The notes: generated by a model not told the origin, from the letters alone. A stretch of DNA of 64,000 nt from RGIG3701 sp030530205 (GCA_030530205.1 JAUMVK010000006.1:61818-125817), one strand, 5' to 3'; numbered from the stretch's first letter, positions 36,225-45,018 are shown. Numbers and translations: made by a program.

Positions 36225-37105
36225 GGGCGCACCTCGATTTCCGTCGTTGGGACCGATGACTCGGCGGGCGTTTCAGGCGACGGCTCCATCACAAGCCGGT
36301 GCTGGGAGAAAATGACCAGTCCGAAAAGCGTGCAAAGCGCGATAAAATTCAGGATCGTCCGTCGGGCGATCTGGGGCCCGGCATTGGCGCGCTTCCAGAA
36401 GAAACCCAGGAGGAGCGAAAAAACGAACCAGGCCAAAAGCAGAGTGGTCCCGAGGATCATCCAGTTCGCGAGCAGGTTCACGGTCTCCCCCTTCAGAGCG
36501 TCCAGCACGACTCCCGAAAGGACGCCGAGTGCGAGCGTTGTGGCGGCCAGTTTCATCGAGTGCCGGTTGGCGACGTGCAGCCACTCCAGCGATGGGAGCG
36601 AAAATCGACTCCGACGCACGGACGCGGAGCCAGGGTGCTTGAGGTTCCAGGCCTGACGCAAATACATGATCCCGGAAAGGAAACCGAAGAAAATTGAAAC
36701 GGCCGCCAGGAGCATGCTCACGCCGTGGACCATCCCCCACGCACGGGAAGCGGGAGCGGTCGCGAAGGGGGTAGAGGAGGCGCAAAACTGCGCGATCCCG
36801 AGCAGGATCAGGATCATCGGGAGGAGGAACGTTCCGAAGGTTTTCTCCCGGTGCGTCGAGATCAGACCGAGCGAGATCGCCGTCAGCACGGCAACGAGCA
36901 CGAAAAGCGCGTCCTTCGGTGTGGAAAGGGGACTCTGTGCCGACTCAAAAAGCCGATGGGCGAGAAAAACCACCATTGCAGCCAGAGCTGCGCCGAGGAA
37001 GCAAAGTTCAGCGAAAACTTTCCCCGCAGTTCGTGACCGGAGACACGCAAGTTCCAGGCCGAACGCGAACAGGCAGCAAATGGAAAAAACGGCTGGGAGG
37101 AACAT
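36221..37105 (-). CDS. hemX: HemX/CcsA-like cytochrome c assembly membrane protein
   Basis: A 294-residue protein with about eight hydrophobic segments. The conserved W-x-x-x-H region reads RAWGMVHGVSMLLA, and a second His is in VANRHSMKLAATTLALG. These fit the HemX/CcsA branch of the cytochrome c assembly (CcmC/CcmF/CcsA) superfamily, which handles haem at the membrane. Coupling to hemA by a 4-base overlap matches the known hemX-hemA arrangement and suggests it tunes haem synthesis or glutamyl-tRNA reductase level. A dedicated ccsA role is the alternative. Confidence 0.85.
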   Translation of the reverse strand: MFLPAVFSICCLFAFGLELACLRSRTAGKVFAELCFLGAALAAMVVFLAHRLFESAQSPLSTPKDALFVLVAVLTAISLGLISTHREKTFGTFLLPMILILLGIAQFCASSTPFATAPASRAWGMVHGVSMLLAAVSIFFGFLSGIMYLRQAWNLKHPGSASVRRSRFSLPSLEWLHVANRHSMKLAATTLALGVLSGVVLDALKGETVNLLANWMILGTTLLLAWFVFSLLLGFFWKRANAGPQIARRTILNFIALCTLFGLVIFSQHRLVMEPSPETPAESSVPTTEIEVRP

Positions 37106-37214
37106 AATATATTATAAAATATTGAAGGAACAGAAACTTTCTTTAGTATAATAGTTAAAAAGTTTTTGAGGAGGGGGGGCGGTGGAGGAACCTTTTCAAA
37201 ACCGGAAATTTTCA

Positions 37215-37242
37215 CAAAAAAAGCCGAAACGTGCGTTTCGGC
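37215..37242 (-). terminator. Terminator of tRNA-Ala
   Basis: On the minus strand GCCGAAACG pairs perfectly with CGTTTCGGC around a CA loop, followed by eight T-rich bases. It starts 12 bases after the tRNA. Confidence 0.9.
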
Positions 37243-37253
37243 CTGGGTTGAAG

Positions 37254-37326
37254 TGGAGGTAATCGGACTCGAACCGGTGACCCTCGCGTTGCAAACGCGA
37301 TGCTCTACCAACTGAGCTATACCCCC
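37254..37326 (-). tRNA. tRNA-Ala (anticodon UGC)
   Basis: The 73-base cloverleaf starts GGGGGTATAGCTCAGTTGGT. The anticodon loop is TTTGCAA between TCGCG and CGCGA, and the T arm contains GGTTCGAGTCC. The acceptor stem pairs GGGGGTA with TACCTCC (one G-U), discriminator A. CCA is not encoded. Confidence 0.96.
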
Positions 37327-37350
37327 GGCGTCTTTCACAAAGACTTCAGT

Positions 37351-37378
37351 ATTTTAACACATTCCAAAAAATTTACAA
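37351..37378 (-). promoter_or_regulatory. Promoter of tRNA-Ala
   Basis: On the minus strand TTGTAA, a 16-base spacer and TGTTAAAAT (extended -10) lie 25 bases before the tRNA. Confidence 0.7.
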
Positions 37379-37693
37379 GTACCGGCAAAAAAATTTTTCA
37401 GTCCTCTCAGAAAAACAGGCCAGGTTTTTTCTAAATATGTGTTTCCTTAAAAAGAGATTTGGCGGTCAGTCTTTCCAGGAAGGCTCTGGGACAGAAAGCC
37501 TTCGAGGGAATAAAACGTCTGTCAGATTTTACAAAACTCTCGAAACTTTAGCTAAAAAAAGAAAAAGTCTCAAAAAAAAGATAAAAATAAAATTTGAAGA
37601 CTCTGTAATCGTTACAATCGGAACCCAGATACGATAATTATGAGGATTTTTTGGTTAATTTCATTCGTGCCGGTAGCAAGTTGGCCTCAAGTG
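37379..37693. other. AT-rich intergenic stretch
   Basis: This stretch lies between the tRNA-Ala promoter and the S41 protease promoter. A 66-codon Lys-rich reading frame starting at 37437 has no ribosome site or recognisable domain. I see no RNA gene here. Confidence 0.5.
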
Positions 37694-37731
37694 TGGTATA
37701 TTACTAATAAATGGTTCTAAAGGATAGAACC
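37694..37731 (+). promoter_or_regulatory. Extended -10 promoter and adjacent palindrome before the S41 protease
   Basis: TGGTATATT (37694-37702) is an extended -10 element without a good -35. The perfect palindrome GGTTCTA-AAGGA-TAGAACC (37713-37731) begins about where transcription should start. It could be an operator or a 5' mRNA hairpin. Confidence 0.5.
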
Positions 37732-37756
37732 GTTACATTTTGTCAGGGAGGCACCA

Positions 37757-39418
37757 ATGTTTTCAATTATTGCCGCTTTACTTCTCGGGTTTGCTCCAGG
37801 TTTGGAATCGAACATTTTTGCCGCACAGCCTGGCGTTCCAACGGTTGAGGGCTCTGCGTTCATTCCACTTGACAGGAATCTCCGGGTCGAAGAGCAGGTT
37901 TCCGCGATTATTGAGGAATGTATTTCGTATGAAAGAGCCGGAAATCTGGAGATGGCTCTGAGGCAATATTCTGCGGCACTTCATCGCTTTCCTGGAGTAA
38001 GGAGTCTTCAGTCCCAATACAGCAGAGTGAAGGTGCTGTATGATATTCAGAAGAGGTTTGAGACCGATTGGTATATGAATACGGCGGGTCAGTACGATAC
38101 TGCCCGGCTGCGGGTGTTCGTCCGGAATTTCTGGAACATCGTCATGGCGAATTTCGTCCAGTCGTTTACCGAGACAGAAATTTTTTATCGGGAAACCCGT
38201 TGTATGGACCTGGCACTTGGCAGTGAGACGTTCCGTGCCCGGGTTTTGCCGAATGCGGCTCCTCGGGAAATCGAAGCATTTCGCGAAGAAATTCGTCAGT
38301 TCGTGCGGGATTCCATCATCAGGTCCCGAAACGATTTGACGAATTCCACTCTGGAAATTGGCCGGCGTTTTCAGAATCGTTTTGGTCAAAATGCCTCTTT
38401 GCTTGTGATGGAGGGACTTTTCGACTGTGTAACCAGTTTGGATTCTTACTCGGAAGTCCTTCTCCCTGATCAGTATCAGGAAGTTCTCTCGTCAGTTTCC
38501 GGGAATATGGTCGGTCTGGGGGTCACCATCAAAACTCAGGATGGCCGGACGGAAATCGTGCGAATCGTTCCAAATTCGCCGGCAGCAAATTCGGATTTGC
38601 GTCCGGGTGATGAGATCATCGCCATCAATGATGAGTCAGTTGTGGGGTGTTCCAATCGGCAGGTCTCGGTTAAACTTGAAGGCCCGATGGGTTCTTCCGT
38701 TTCGCTTCGTGTGCAGGCTAAAGACGATTTGCCGCGAGAGATCGTATTGATTCGCAAACCTATTACGATGGCGAGCGTTGAACACGCAATGATTTTACCT
38801 GACTCGGATGGGATCGGTTATTTCAGGCTGAATGGTTTTCAACAGAATTCAGCAACTGAAATGCTGCAGACACTCAGTCAGCTTAAAGAGCAGGGTATGT
38901 CCTCGCTGATTATCGACCTGCGTGGAAATGGCGGCGGAACGGTCGATTCGGCGGTGGCGATTTCGGAACTTTTCCTTGACGAGGGAAACATTCTTCAAGT
39001 CAAGAGCGCTGGCTCTGAGTTTATTCATCGTGCTCACCTGGACAGTGAATGGAACGAGATTCCGCTCATCCTTCTCATTGACGGAGAAAGCGCGAGCGCC
39101 TCGGAGATTTTCGCAGGAGCCATTCAGGGACTCAAGCGAGGTGTACTCATTGGAACGCGGAGCTTTGGAAAAGGAGTGATCCAAAAAATCTACCCGATCC
39201 CGGAAAGTCCGTTCGTTATGAAACTAACCACTTCCCAGTTCTTTGGACCATCGGGAAACCGTTACAATTATGTGGGAGTAAACCCGAATTACGAAGTGCG
39301 TGAAGCGGGAAAGCCCATCTTTTACTCGGACGGGACGGCGCGGGCGACTGAACGTGATTTTGTTTTGGAAAAAGCCCAGGAATTGCTTGGCGAGAATCAT
39401 CGGGTTTCGATGAAATAG
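37757..39418 (+). CDS. S41-family C-terminal processing protease with PDZ domain
   Basis: ATG 37757 follows GGGAGG. A hydrophobic N terminus (MFSIIAALLLGFAPG) serves as signal peptide. Residues 30-240 are helical. A PDZ domain at about 245-330 contains VRIVPNSPAANSDLRPGDEI. The S41 catalytic domain carries DLRGNGGG, the nucleophile region GESASASE (Ser445-449), and the general base Lys472 in SFGKGVIQ, all intact. Such proteases trim or degrade exported proteins in the periplasm. At 553 residues it is a little longer than CtpA. A terminator follows at once. Confidence 0.92.
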   Translation: MFSIIAALLLGFAPGLESNIFAAQPGVPTVEGSAFIPLDRNLRVEEQVSAIIEECISYERAGNLEMALRQYSAALHRFPGVRSLQSQYSRVKVLYDIQKRFETDWYMNTAGQYDTARLRVFVRNFWNIVMANFVQSFTETEIFYRETRCMDLALGSETFRARVLPNAAPREIEAFREEIRQFVRDSIIRSRNDLTNSTLEIGRRFQNRFGQNASLLVMEGLFDCVTSLDSYSEVLLPDQYQEVLSSVSGNMVGLGVTIKTQDGRTEIVRIVPNSPAANSDLRPGDEIIAINDESVVGCSNRQVSVKLEGPMGSSVSLRVQAKDDLPREIVLIRKPITMASVEHAMILPDSDGIGYFRLNGFQQNSATEMLQTLSQLKEQGMSSLIIDLRGNGGGTVDSAVAISELFLDEGNILQVKSAGSEFIHRAHLDSEWNEIPLILLIDGESASASEIFAGAIQGLKRGVLIGTRSFGKGVIQKIYPIPESPFVMKLTTSQFFGPSGNRYNYVGVNPNYEVREAGKPIFYSDGTARATERDFVLEKAQELLGENHRVSMK

Positions 39419-39445
39419 TACGAATAAGGAAATGATTCCCTTTAG

Positions 39446-39471
39446 TGCCGTCATTTTGGCGGCATTTTTCT
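39446..39471 (+). terminator. Intrinsic terminator after the S41 protease
   Basis: TGCCG and CGGCA pair over a 9-base loop that is itself partly paired, followed by TTTTTCTTTT. Confidence 0.7.
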
Positions 39472-39530
39472 TTTCTGTCTTGTCTATATTTCCCATTTTT
39501 TGTTTCTGGAAAATTTTTTCACGATTTTAT

Positions 39531-39539
39531 TGATATAAT
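39531..39539 (+). promoter_or_regulatory. Extended -10 promoter for the 188-aa lipoprotein
   Basis: TGATATAAT is an extended -10 element about 124 bases before the ATG at 39663. A matching -35 is not visible. Confidence 0.45.
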
Positions 39540-39662
39540 CAGAAAAATCCGCAAGTTTTTACATCGGAATTGTCGATATAACTTGTGTATCCTGAAGAAA
39601 TTGCCACAAGAACAGAATGAAATCCATTTTGTTCGGGTCATATATTCAAATGAGAGGGAGTC

Positions 39663-40229
39663 ATGTTGAAAACAAGTTTACAGGGAATGTTTCTGACCGC
39701 TTTGGCGGTTCTGATGTTCACGGCAAGCGGCTGTACGTTTTGTTCGTCGGGCGTAAGCCTTGGTATTCTGTCGGTTCCGATTCCGGTGTCGCCGTACTTC
39801 CAGGACAAAAAGGAAGACGAAGCGTTGGCGGAGCGTTACTCGAAGATGAAGATTCTGGATCCGATTCCGGAAGGGCGTCCGCACGTTGCCGAGGACGCAC
39901 CGAGCGACGATCAGATCATGCGCAAATTCCATGAAATTCATAACGTCCGCGGGAACTGGCCGGCACTTTATGAAGTTCAGCACAACGATATTATTATCGT
40001 GAAGGAAAAAGTCCAGGACATCGTGGACCCGGTTCGTGTTCTGCCGCTGGTTGGTCCGGTGCAGATCCATCATTCACACTGGGTTTGCAAGGTGTATTAC
40101 ACGGAAGTCATTCGTAACGGCTGGCCGATTCCTCACACGATCAAAAACGAAGAAAAGATGGAAGTCATCAAGATTGACCTTGATCACGCGCACCGTGCTG
40201 GCAATGTTACCCCGGCGGATGGTGGCTGA
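39663..40229 (+). CDS. Lipoprotein of unknown function, 188 aa
   Basis: The signal peptide ends in the lipobox TASGC (Cys24), so the protein is lipid-anchored. GAGGGAG precedes the ATG. The mature domain has aromatic and histidine-rich text (VQIHHSHWVCKVYYTEVIRN), which might bind metal, and ends in DLDHAHRAGN. I do not recognise a family. It is monocistronic, with a promoter and terminator of its own, between an S41 protease gene and a convergent secreted alpha/alpha-toroid gene. Confidence 0.78.
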   Translation: MLKTSLQGMFLTALAVLMFTASGCTFCSSGVSLGILSVPIPVSPYFQDKKEDEALAERYSKMKILDPIPEGRPHVAEDAPSDDQIMRKFHEIHNVRGNWPALYEVQHNDIIIVKEKVQDIVDPVRVLPLVGPVQIHHSHWVCKVYYTEVIRNGWPIPHTIKNEEKMEVIKIDLDHAHRAGNVTPADGG

Positions 40230-40271
40230 TCTTTCCCGATCCCTCTGAAAACTTCGGTTTTCTTCATGACG

Positions 40272-40303
40272 CGCCTTGGGAGGTGGAACTCCCAGGGCGT
40301 TTT
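40272..40303 (+). terminator. Intrinsic terminator after the lipoprotein gene
   Basis: CGCCTTGGGAG pairs with CTCCCAGGGCG (one G-U) over a 6-base loop and is followed by TTTTA. Confidence 0.8.
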
Positions 40304-40413
40304 ATGTATTAACGAATCATGAAGAAAAAATAATGAGGAGAAAGACTGCGGAAATTTCCCATGCTTCCTGTGCCGCATCCCATTCAGGGAGGCTTAAAAG
40401 TCTGGCGGTAAAA

Positions 40414-41694
40414 CTATTTCCCACGGCATCGGATCAACGTACTGATGGCCATTCCGGTCCCGTAGTACGGGTGGTAGTCGTAAAGCGGGTAGTCCCACCA
40501 CGAGCCGTCTGTTTCCTGAAGTTCCAGCAGGATCGCAGTCAAATGATTCGCGAAAACCTTCTGCGCTTCCGGGTCGTCCAGTTCGTCAATGACCCGGGCG
40601 GCGTAGTAGTGCGCGTAGTAGTAAAAGTAACCGGCGACGTGAAACCAGGATTCGTGCGGAACCGGGCGCTTCCGGCCGATATCGAGCCAGCCAATGCGGG
40701 CGATCAGGCGGTTGAGCCAGTCCTTGTACTCCTGCTGGGTCGCGTATTGAGTATCACCCCAAAGCCCCAGCGCAAGATGACAGACCTGTGACCGACCGAG
40801 ACTTGCGGGGGAATGATTAATACCGTGGGTTTTGTTCGCGGTATATTCCCCGTAAGCGAACGACCCGTTCGGCCGGCGCTGGCGGATGATGGAGGCGATG
40901 CCGCGTTTGATGAGTTTATCGGGAATTTCCACGCCACATTCTCTGGCGTCTGCGAGACTTACCAGCACGGTCCCGGTCACGAAGCAAAGCGTCGAAGCGG
41001 TGGGGTGTTCCGCCGAATATTCGCGGTCGTAGTAGCACCAGCCCCCTTTGGCACATTCGTCCGATTCCAGCATCTTGATCTGGTAGCGGATTGCTTCCCG
41101 AATGCGTTCCTGACGCTCTGCCAGTTCCGCCGGTTTTAAGGGCTTTTGAGGAAATTTGCGTTCGTACATTAAACGAAACGTGCTCATGCCGTAAGCGTGG
41201 CCCCAGTTGTTATACAGGCAGTCCTGCGCACTGCGCTTCAGCTTCGGCATAAAGTCGAACATCCAGACTTCGCAGCGGTCGATCGAGGCGGAAATTTCGG
41301 GCAAAAGGGCCGCAAGCTCCGGCAAAACGCGGTTTTTCGGCGATTCCTGAAGCAGTCGTTCCACCCGAAGCAGAGATTCAAGGGCCAGAGCGGTGGTTCC
41401 GCTTCGGTACGCGGTATGTGCGACGTCCGGCGCGTAAATGTTCAGCCTTTTGGTGTGGATCGGAAGCCCCCACGAGCCGTCACGGTTCTGCGATTTGAGG
41501 AGGAACTGCACCCCGTGCAGAACCGCCGCGTCGAGCTTTTCCACCGGTACGGGATCGATCGTCGGCGGCGTTGGGACGTCATCGGTGAATTTCCAGGCGT
41601 CACGCGGCGGAAGACCGTCGTCAAACTGCTTTTCCTCGGCAGCGAGTGAAACCGGAAAAAGGAGGACGATGAAGAGTAAAAGGAAGTTTTTCAT
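40414..41694 (-). CDS. Secreted alpha/alpha-toroid protein (prenyltransferase/squalene-cyclase fold)
   Basis: A signal peptide (MKNFLLLFIVLLFPVSLAA) precedes a 400-residue helical toroid. QW-like motifs occur at LLKSQNRDGSWG, KGGWCYYD, PNGSFAYG and LQETDGSWWDYP, as in terpene cyclases and prenyltransferase beta subunits. The DxDD of type II cyclases is not seen, and export makes terpene synthesis unlikely. Planctomycetes have many such exported toroids of unknown role, possibly glycan or protein binding. It lies 59 bases after the HlyD-like adaptor gene, so both are likely one transcript. Confidence 0.8.
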   Translation of the reverse strand: MKNFLLLFIVLLFPVSLAAEEKQFDDGLPPRDAWKFTDDVPTPPTIDPVPVEKLDAAVLHGVQFLLKSQNRDGSWGLPIHTKRLNIYAPDVAHTAYRSGTTALALESLLRVERLLQESPKNRVLPELAALLPEISASIDRCEVWMFDFMPKLKRSAQDCLYNNWGHAYGMSTFRLMYERKFPQKPLKPAELAERQERIREAIRYQIKMLESDECAKGGWCYYDREYSAEHPTASTLCFVTGTVLVSLADARECGVEIPDKLIKRGIASIIRQRRPNGSFAYGEYTANKTHGINHSPASLGRSQVCHLALGLWGDTQYATQQEYKDWLNRLIARIGWLDIGRKRPVPHESWFHVAGYFYYYAHYYAARVIDELDDPEAQKVFANHLTAILLELQETDGSWWDYPLYDYHPYYGTGMAISTLIRCRGK

Positions 41695-41703
41695 GGTAAT
41701 CGG

Positions 41704-41722
41704 AAGGACGGCGTTTCACCGT
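41704..41722. repeat. Short palindrome GGACGG/CCGTCC
   Basis: GGACGG and CCGTCC flank a 7-base loop in the 59-base gap between the adaptor and toroid genes. It has no T-tract, so it looks more like a dispersed repeat than a terminator. Confidence 0.5.
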
Positions 41723-41753
41723 CCCTGGGCCTGAGTTTCGGGGAAAGTTTCGT

Positions 41754-43538
41754 TTACTCGACGCTCTTGGGATCTTCCAGAATTTTCATTCCGGCAGAGA
41801 CCCCGTCCAGAATTTCGAGTTTTTCACCCGTTTTGATTCCGATTTTTACCGGCTTTTTCACCGGCTCGTTCTTCGCTTCGTCCAGCACGTACACGAAACG
41901 CTGGAGATCATCTCCGCGGTCCACGGCAGTGGCGGGGACCAGGAGCGCCGTGGATTTGCGAACGGCGGCGATCATCATTTTGCCTTTAAGGCCCGGTACG
42001 AGCTGCATTCCCGGAGGAAGATCAATGCTCGCGGTCGCCTGGTATCCTCCTTCAGAGATCACGGAATCGAGAGCCGTCACTTCCGCGGGAATTTCCACGT
42101 CCGGCCAGGAAGTCGCGACGAACCAGCCTTTCTGACGAATGGCAATTTTCGAGTAACTCGACTCGGGGACAGTCAGTTTCACGAAGACTTTGTCGGGATT
42201 CACGATCGTCATGAAGACCGTTTCCTTTGGGACCTCCGTCCCGGATTGCAAATACGATACGGATTTGGCGTAATTCGCCCACGTACCGTTTTCCAGCGAG
42301 CCGTACAGAACGATCCCGTCTTTCGGAGCTTTCAGCTCGAACAGTTGGCCGTCGGCTTTCAGTTCATTGTACTTTTTGACGGTTTTCTGGAACTGAATAT
42401 CCAGTTTTTTCCGCTCGATTTCCGTTGCTTTCCGGGTCAGTTCCAGTTCGGCGACTTCCTGTTCGATCGCGGCCATCTCTTTGTCGAACGTGTCTTTGTA
42501 GTCTTCCTCAATGCGCGGAATGAGCATTCTGTGCGTCCACTCATTTCTTGCTTTTGCGAGATCGAAATCATACTGTGCGAGCTTGAAGGCCATACGCTGA
42601 CGCTGGAGGACGATTTCTTCGGACTGTTCGTTCAGTTCCTCCGCTTTGTACATTCTGGAGAGCTGCTCCAGTTCGGCTTTCTGGTTTTCGTAGGTTTGGG
42701 TTGCGGACTCGAAAGAAAGCTCCAGTCTGCGGCGGCTGAACCCGACGTCATACTTTTGAGTGAATTCCCATTTGGTCAGCCGATCGGCCTTTTTGCGATT
42801 CACCAGCTTGGACGTGATCGCAAAATTCACGTCGGCGGTCTTCTGTGAAAGCTTCGCGCGCTTGTAGGCGATTTCGGCGAGCTGGAAATCCAAAGTCTGA
42901 TCCAGAAGCATTGCATCGTAATCATCCTTCTTGAACTTGACCAGAACGTCGCCGGCCTTAACGGTGGTGCCGTGCTTGACGGCTGATTCCACTTTGAAAG
43001 ACAGCGTGGAGGATTGCGTTGAGGATGTTGTTTTCGGCGAAAGTTTGATCGGCGTAATGTCTTCCGCCCATACGATCCCCGACGCTTCTACGTTGACACG
43101 TAAAGGAACGGATTTCAATTCAAAGGTTTTCCATTCCTTCTTTGAAGGCGTTTGGGCTGAGGTTTGACTTGCTGCTGGAGTAGAGGTTGAAGTCTGTGCC
43201 GGTGCGGGGGTTGAAGCAGGCTTGGGTGCAGTCGTTGAAGTCTGCGCCGGAGCCGGGGTTGAATTTTGAGCCGGAGCTGGATTTTGGGCCGGAGTCTGTT
43301 CCGGTGCTTTCTCTGGCACTTTTTCAGGCGCGGGATCCGGTGCTTTCTCAGGGGCCTGTTCCGGGGCTGTCTCAGGAGCTTTCTCAGGAGCCGGGGGCTG
43401 ATTATCCGCCGGTTTCTGTTCTTCCGCGGGTTTCGGCGAGTCGGCCTGTTTTTGAGCGGGTTCTTCTGCGTTCAGGCAAACCGTCGCGAAGGCGAGTACG
43501 ATGCAAAGTACAAAGCTAAAAGTGAAGATTTTGCGCAT
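41754..43538 (-). CDS. HlyD-family periplasmic adaptor (membrane fusion protein) with Pro/Ala-rich N-terminal linker
   Basis: I place the start at ATG 43538 (MRKIFTFSFVLCIVL), with AAGGAAA before it. A signal peptide is followed by ~110 residues of low-complexity Pro/Ala/Gln/Glu/Thr. A lipoyl/barrel-sandwich half (VKHGTTVKAGDVLVKFKKDD) follows. Then come ~190 residues of coiled coil, the second barrel half (DGIVLYGSLENG), a beta-barrel domain and a terminal domain. This is the layout of adaptors for ABC or RND exporters. No inner-membrane pump or outer-membrane channel gene is adjacent, so its partner is unknown. The long linker is unusual for the family. Confidence 0.85.
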   Translation of the reverse strand: MRKIFTFSFVLCIVLAFATVCLNAEEPAQKQADSPKPAEEQKPADNQPPAPEKAPETAPEQAPEKAPDPAPEKVPEKAPEQTPAQNPAPAQNSTPAPAQTSTTAPKPASTPAPAQTSTSTPAASQTSAQTPSKKEWKTFELKSVPLRVNVEASGIVWAEDITPIKLSPKTTSSTQSSTLSFKVESAVKHGTTVKAGDVLVKFKKDDYDAMLLDQTLDFQLAEIAYKRAKLSQKTADVNFAITSKLVNRKKADRLTKWEFTQKYDVGFSRRRLELSFESATQTYENQKAELEQLSRMYKAEELNEQSEEIVLQRQRMAFKLAQYDFDLAKARNEWTHRMLIPRIEEDYKDTFDKEMAAIEQEVAELELTRKATEIERKKLDIQFQKTVKKYNELKADGQLFELKAPKDGIVLYGSLENGTWANYAKSVSYLQSGTEVPKETVFMTIVNPDKVFVKLTVPESSYSKIAIRQKGWFVATSWPDVEIPAEVTALDSVISEGGYQATASIDLPPGMQLVPGLKGKMMIAAVRKSTALLVPATAVDRGDDLQRFVYVLDEAKNEPVKKPVKIGIKTGEKLEILDGVSAGMKILEDPKSVE

Positions 43539-43576
43539 GGTTATTTCCTTTAAAAGTAATGAATTCATTTTCTGTT

Positions 43577-43604
43577 ATTATCTGTTCAGTTTGACTTTTT
43601 TCAA
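43577..43604 (-). promoter_or_regulatory. Promoter of the adaptor gene
   Basis: On the minus strand TTGAAA, a 16-base spacer and GATAAT lie 38 bases before the ATG at 43538. Confidence 0.65.
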
Positions 43605-43790
43605 GAGGGGGCGGTTGAAAAAAGAAGGAAAAATCCAGAAAATGTTTAAAATGGGAAGAATAAACGGGGATTTGACGAATGTGCGGGCTGGAACTTGGGC
43701 AGGAATTTCTTCCAGGTGAGTTTTGAATCTCCCCATTTCCCATAAAACGCATTTTTTCACATTTCCTCAAAAATTTTTTTGCTCCCCCCC

Positions 43791-43818
43791 TTGCAGAAAT
43801 CTGAAAACGTGCTATACT
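43791..43818 (+). promoter_or_regulatory. Promoter of tRNA-Leu(CAG)
   Basis: TTGCAG (43791-43796), a 16-base spacer and TGCTATACT (extended -10, core 43813-43818) lie 12 bases before the tRNA. Confidence 0.75.
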
Positions 43819-43830
43819 GTTTTTAAAGTT

Positions 43831-43915
43831 GCTGAAATGGCGGAATTGGTAGACGCGCTAGGTTCAGGTCCTAGTCCTAGTTAATAGGGTGGAGATTCGA
43901 GTTCTCTTTTCAGCA
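43831..43915 (+). tRNA. tRNA-Leu (anticodon CAG)
   Basis: The 85-base class II tRNA has a long variable arm. The acceptor GCTGAAA pairs with TTTCAGC; the anticodon loop TTCAGGT lies between CTAGG and CCTAG; the T arm has GATTCGAGTTC. The discriminator is A and CCA is not encoded. Confidence 0.95.
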
Positions 43916-43924
43916 CTAACAAAA

Positions 43925-43957
43925 AGCCAGCGGGAAACTTTCCGGTGGCTTTTTTTG
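43925..43957 (+). terminator. Terminator of tRNA-Leu(CAG)
   Basis: AGCCA and TGGCT close a stem with an inner GGGAAA/TTTCC pairing, followed by TTTTTTT. Confidence 0.85.
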
Positions 43958-44003
43958 TGCTTTTCTCAAAGAGTTTTTCAGTGAATTTTTTCGGAGGTTT
44001 CTC

Positions 44004-44990
44004 ATGTTCGTTGATCAGGTTGAAATCGTCGTTCGCGGTGGCCGCGGCGGAGACGGCTGCGTCAGTTTCCTCCGGGAAAAGTACATTCCCAAGGGCGGGC
44101 CGGACGGCGGCGACGGCGGACGCGGAGGAAGCGTCATTCTGGAGGCCAAAGAGGGCGTGGATTCCCTTATGCCCTACACGATGAAAAGGACGTGGACTGG
44201 CCTGCGCGGAACTTCCGGCCAAGGTTACCAGCGGCACGGGGCCCATGCGGAAGACGTGATCCTGTATGTTCCGCCGGGAACGCTCGTTTACGACGCGGAC
44301 GCAGGCTTTTTGATGAAGGACCTTGCCCACGCAGGCGATCAGGTCAACGTGGCTCGCGGCGGTGCCGGGGGGAAAGGGAATATGCGCTTCAAAACCTCGC
44401 AAAACCGCGCGCCGCGCCAGTGTACGCCGGGCGAAGAGGGCGAAGTGCGCAAGCTGAAACTGGAGCTGAAAGTCATCGCCGACGTGGGGCTTTTGGGGAA
44501 ACCGAACGCGGGGAAAAGTACGCTCCTGTCGCGTCTGACCAAGGCCCGGCCGGAGATCGCGAACTACCCGTTTACCACGAAGTATCCGAATCTGGGCCGC
44601 GTGATGCTCGGGATCGACCGGTCGTTTGTCATTGCAGACATTCCGGGACTGATCGAAGGCGCGGCGCAGGGAATCGGACTAGGGCACGAGTTTTTGCGCC
44701 ACATCGAGCGGGCCGGGATCCTAGTGCACTTGATCGAGCCGGCGCCGATGGACGGGACGGACCCGATCGAAAACTACAAAGCGATCCGCGCGGAGCTGGC
44801 GCAGTATGATGAAGCGTTGACGAAGCGTCCTGAAATTCTGGTCGTTTCCAAGGCGGAGCTTCCCGAAGCGACGGAAGTGCAGGCGGCGCTTGAGAAATTG
44901 ACCGGGCGTGAGGTTTTGCTCATCTCGGCCGTCACCGGGCAGAATCTGAACGTTCTGGTGCAGAAAATCTCGGCGGCTCTGGAAAAGTAG
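44004..44990 (+). CDS. obgE: GTPase ObgE/CgtA
   Basis: Obg is an essential GTPase that assists 50S ribosome assembly. The glycine-rich Obg fold covers residues 1-157 (VRGGRGGDGCVSF, GGDGGRGGSV). The G domain has the P-loop LLGKPNAGKST (163-173), YPFTTKYPNLG (switch I), and DIPGLIEGAAQG (G3, 212 on). The G4 motif, normally NKxD, reads SKAE (282-285), which is odd because the Asp contacts guanine. The protein ends after the G domain with no C-terminal OCT domain, a common variation. GGAGG precedes the ATG. It may be read together with tRNA-Leu only if the terminator leaks. Confidence 0.93.
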   Translation: MFVDQVEIVVRGGRGGDGCVSFLREKYIPKGGPDGGDGGRGGSVILEAKEGVDSLMPYTMKRTWTGLRGTSGQGYQRHGAHAEDVILYVPPGTLVYDADAGFLMKDLAHAGDQVNVARGGAGGKGNMRFKTSQNRAPRQCTPGEEGEVRKLKLELKVIADVGLLGKPNAGKSTLLSRLTKARPEIANYPFTTKYPNLGRVMLGIDRSFVIADIPGLIEGAAQGIGLGHEFLRHIERAGILVHLIEPAPMDGTDPIENYKAIRAELAQYDEALTKRPEILVVSKAELPEATEVQAALEKLTGREVLLISAVTGQNLNVLVQKISAALEK

Positions 44991-45018
44991 AAGAAAATCA
45001 CAAAGAGTTTTTTTGGTG

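Noticed and set aside
37437..37637. 66-codon Lys-rich frame between tRNA-Ala and the S41 protease
   Set aside because: No Shine-Dalgarno, no domain, and it sits in AT-rich intergenic sequence before the protease promoter.
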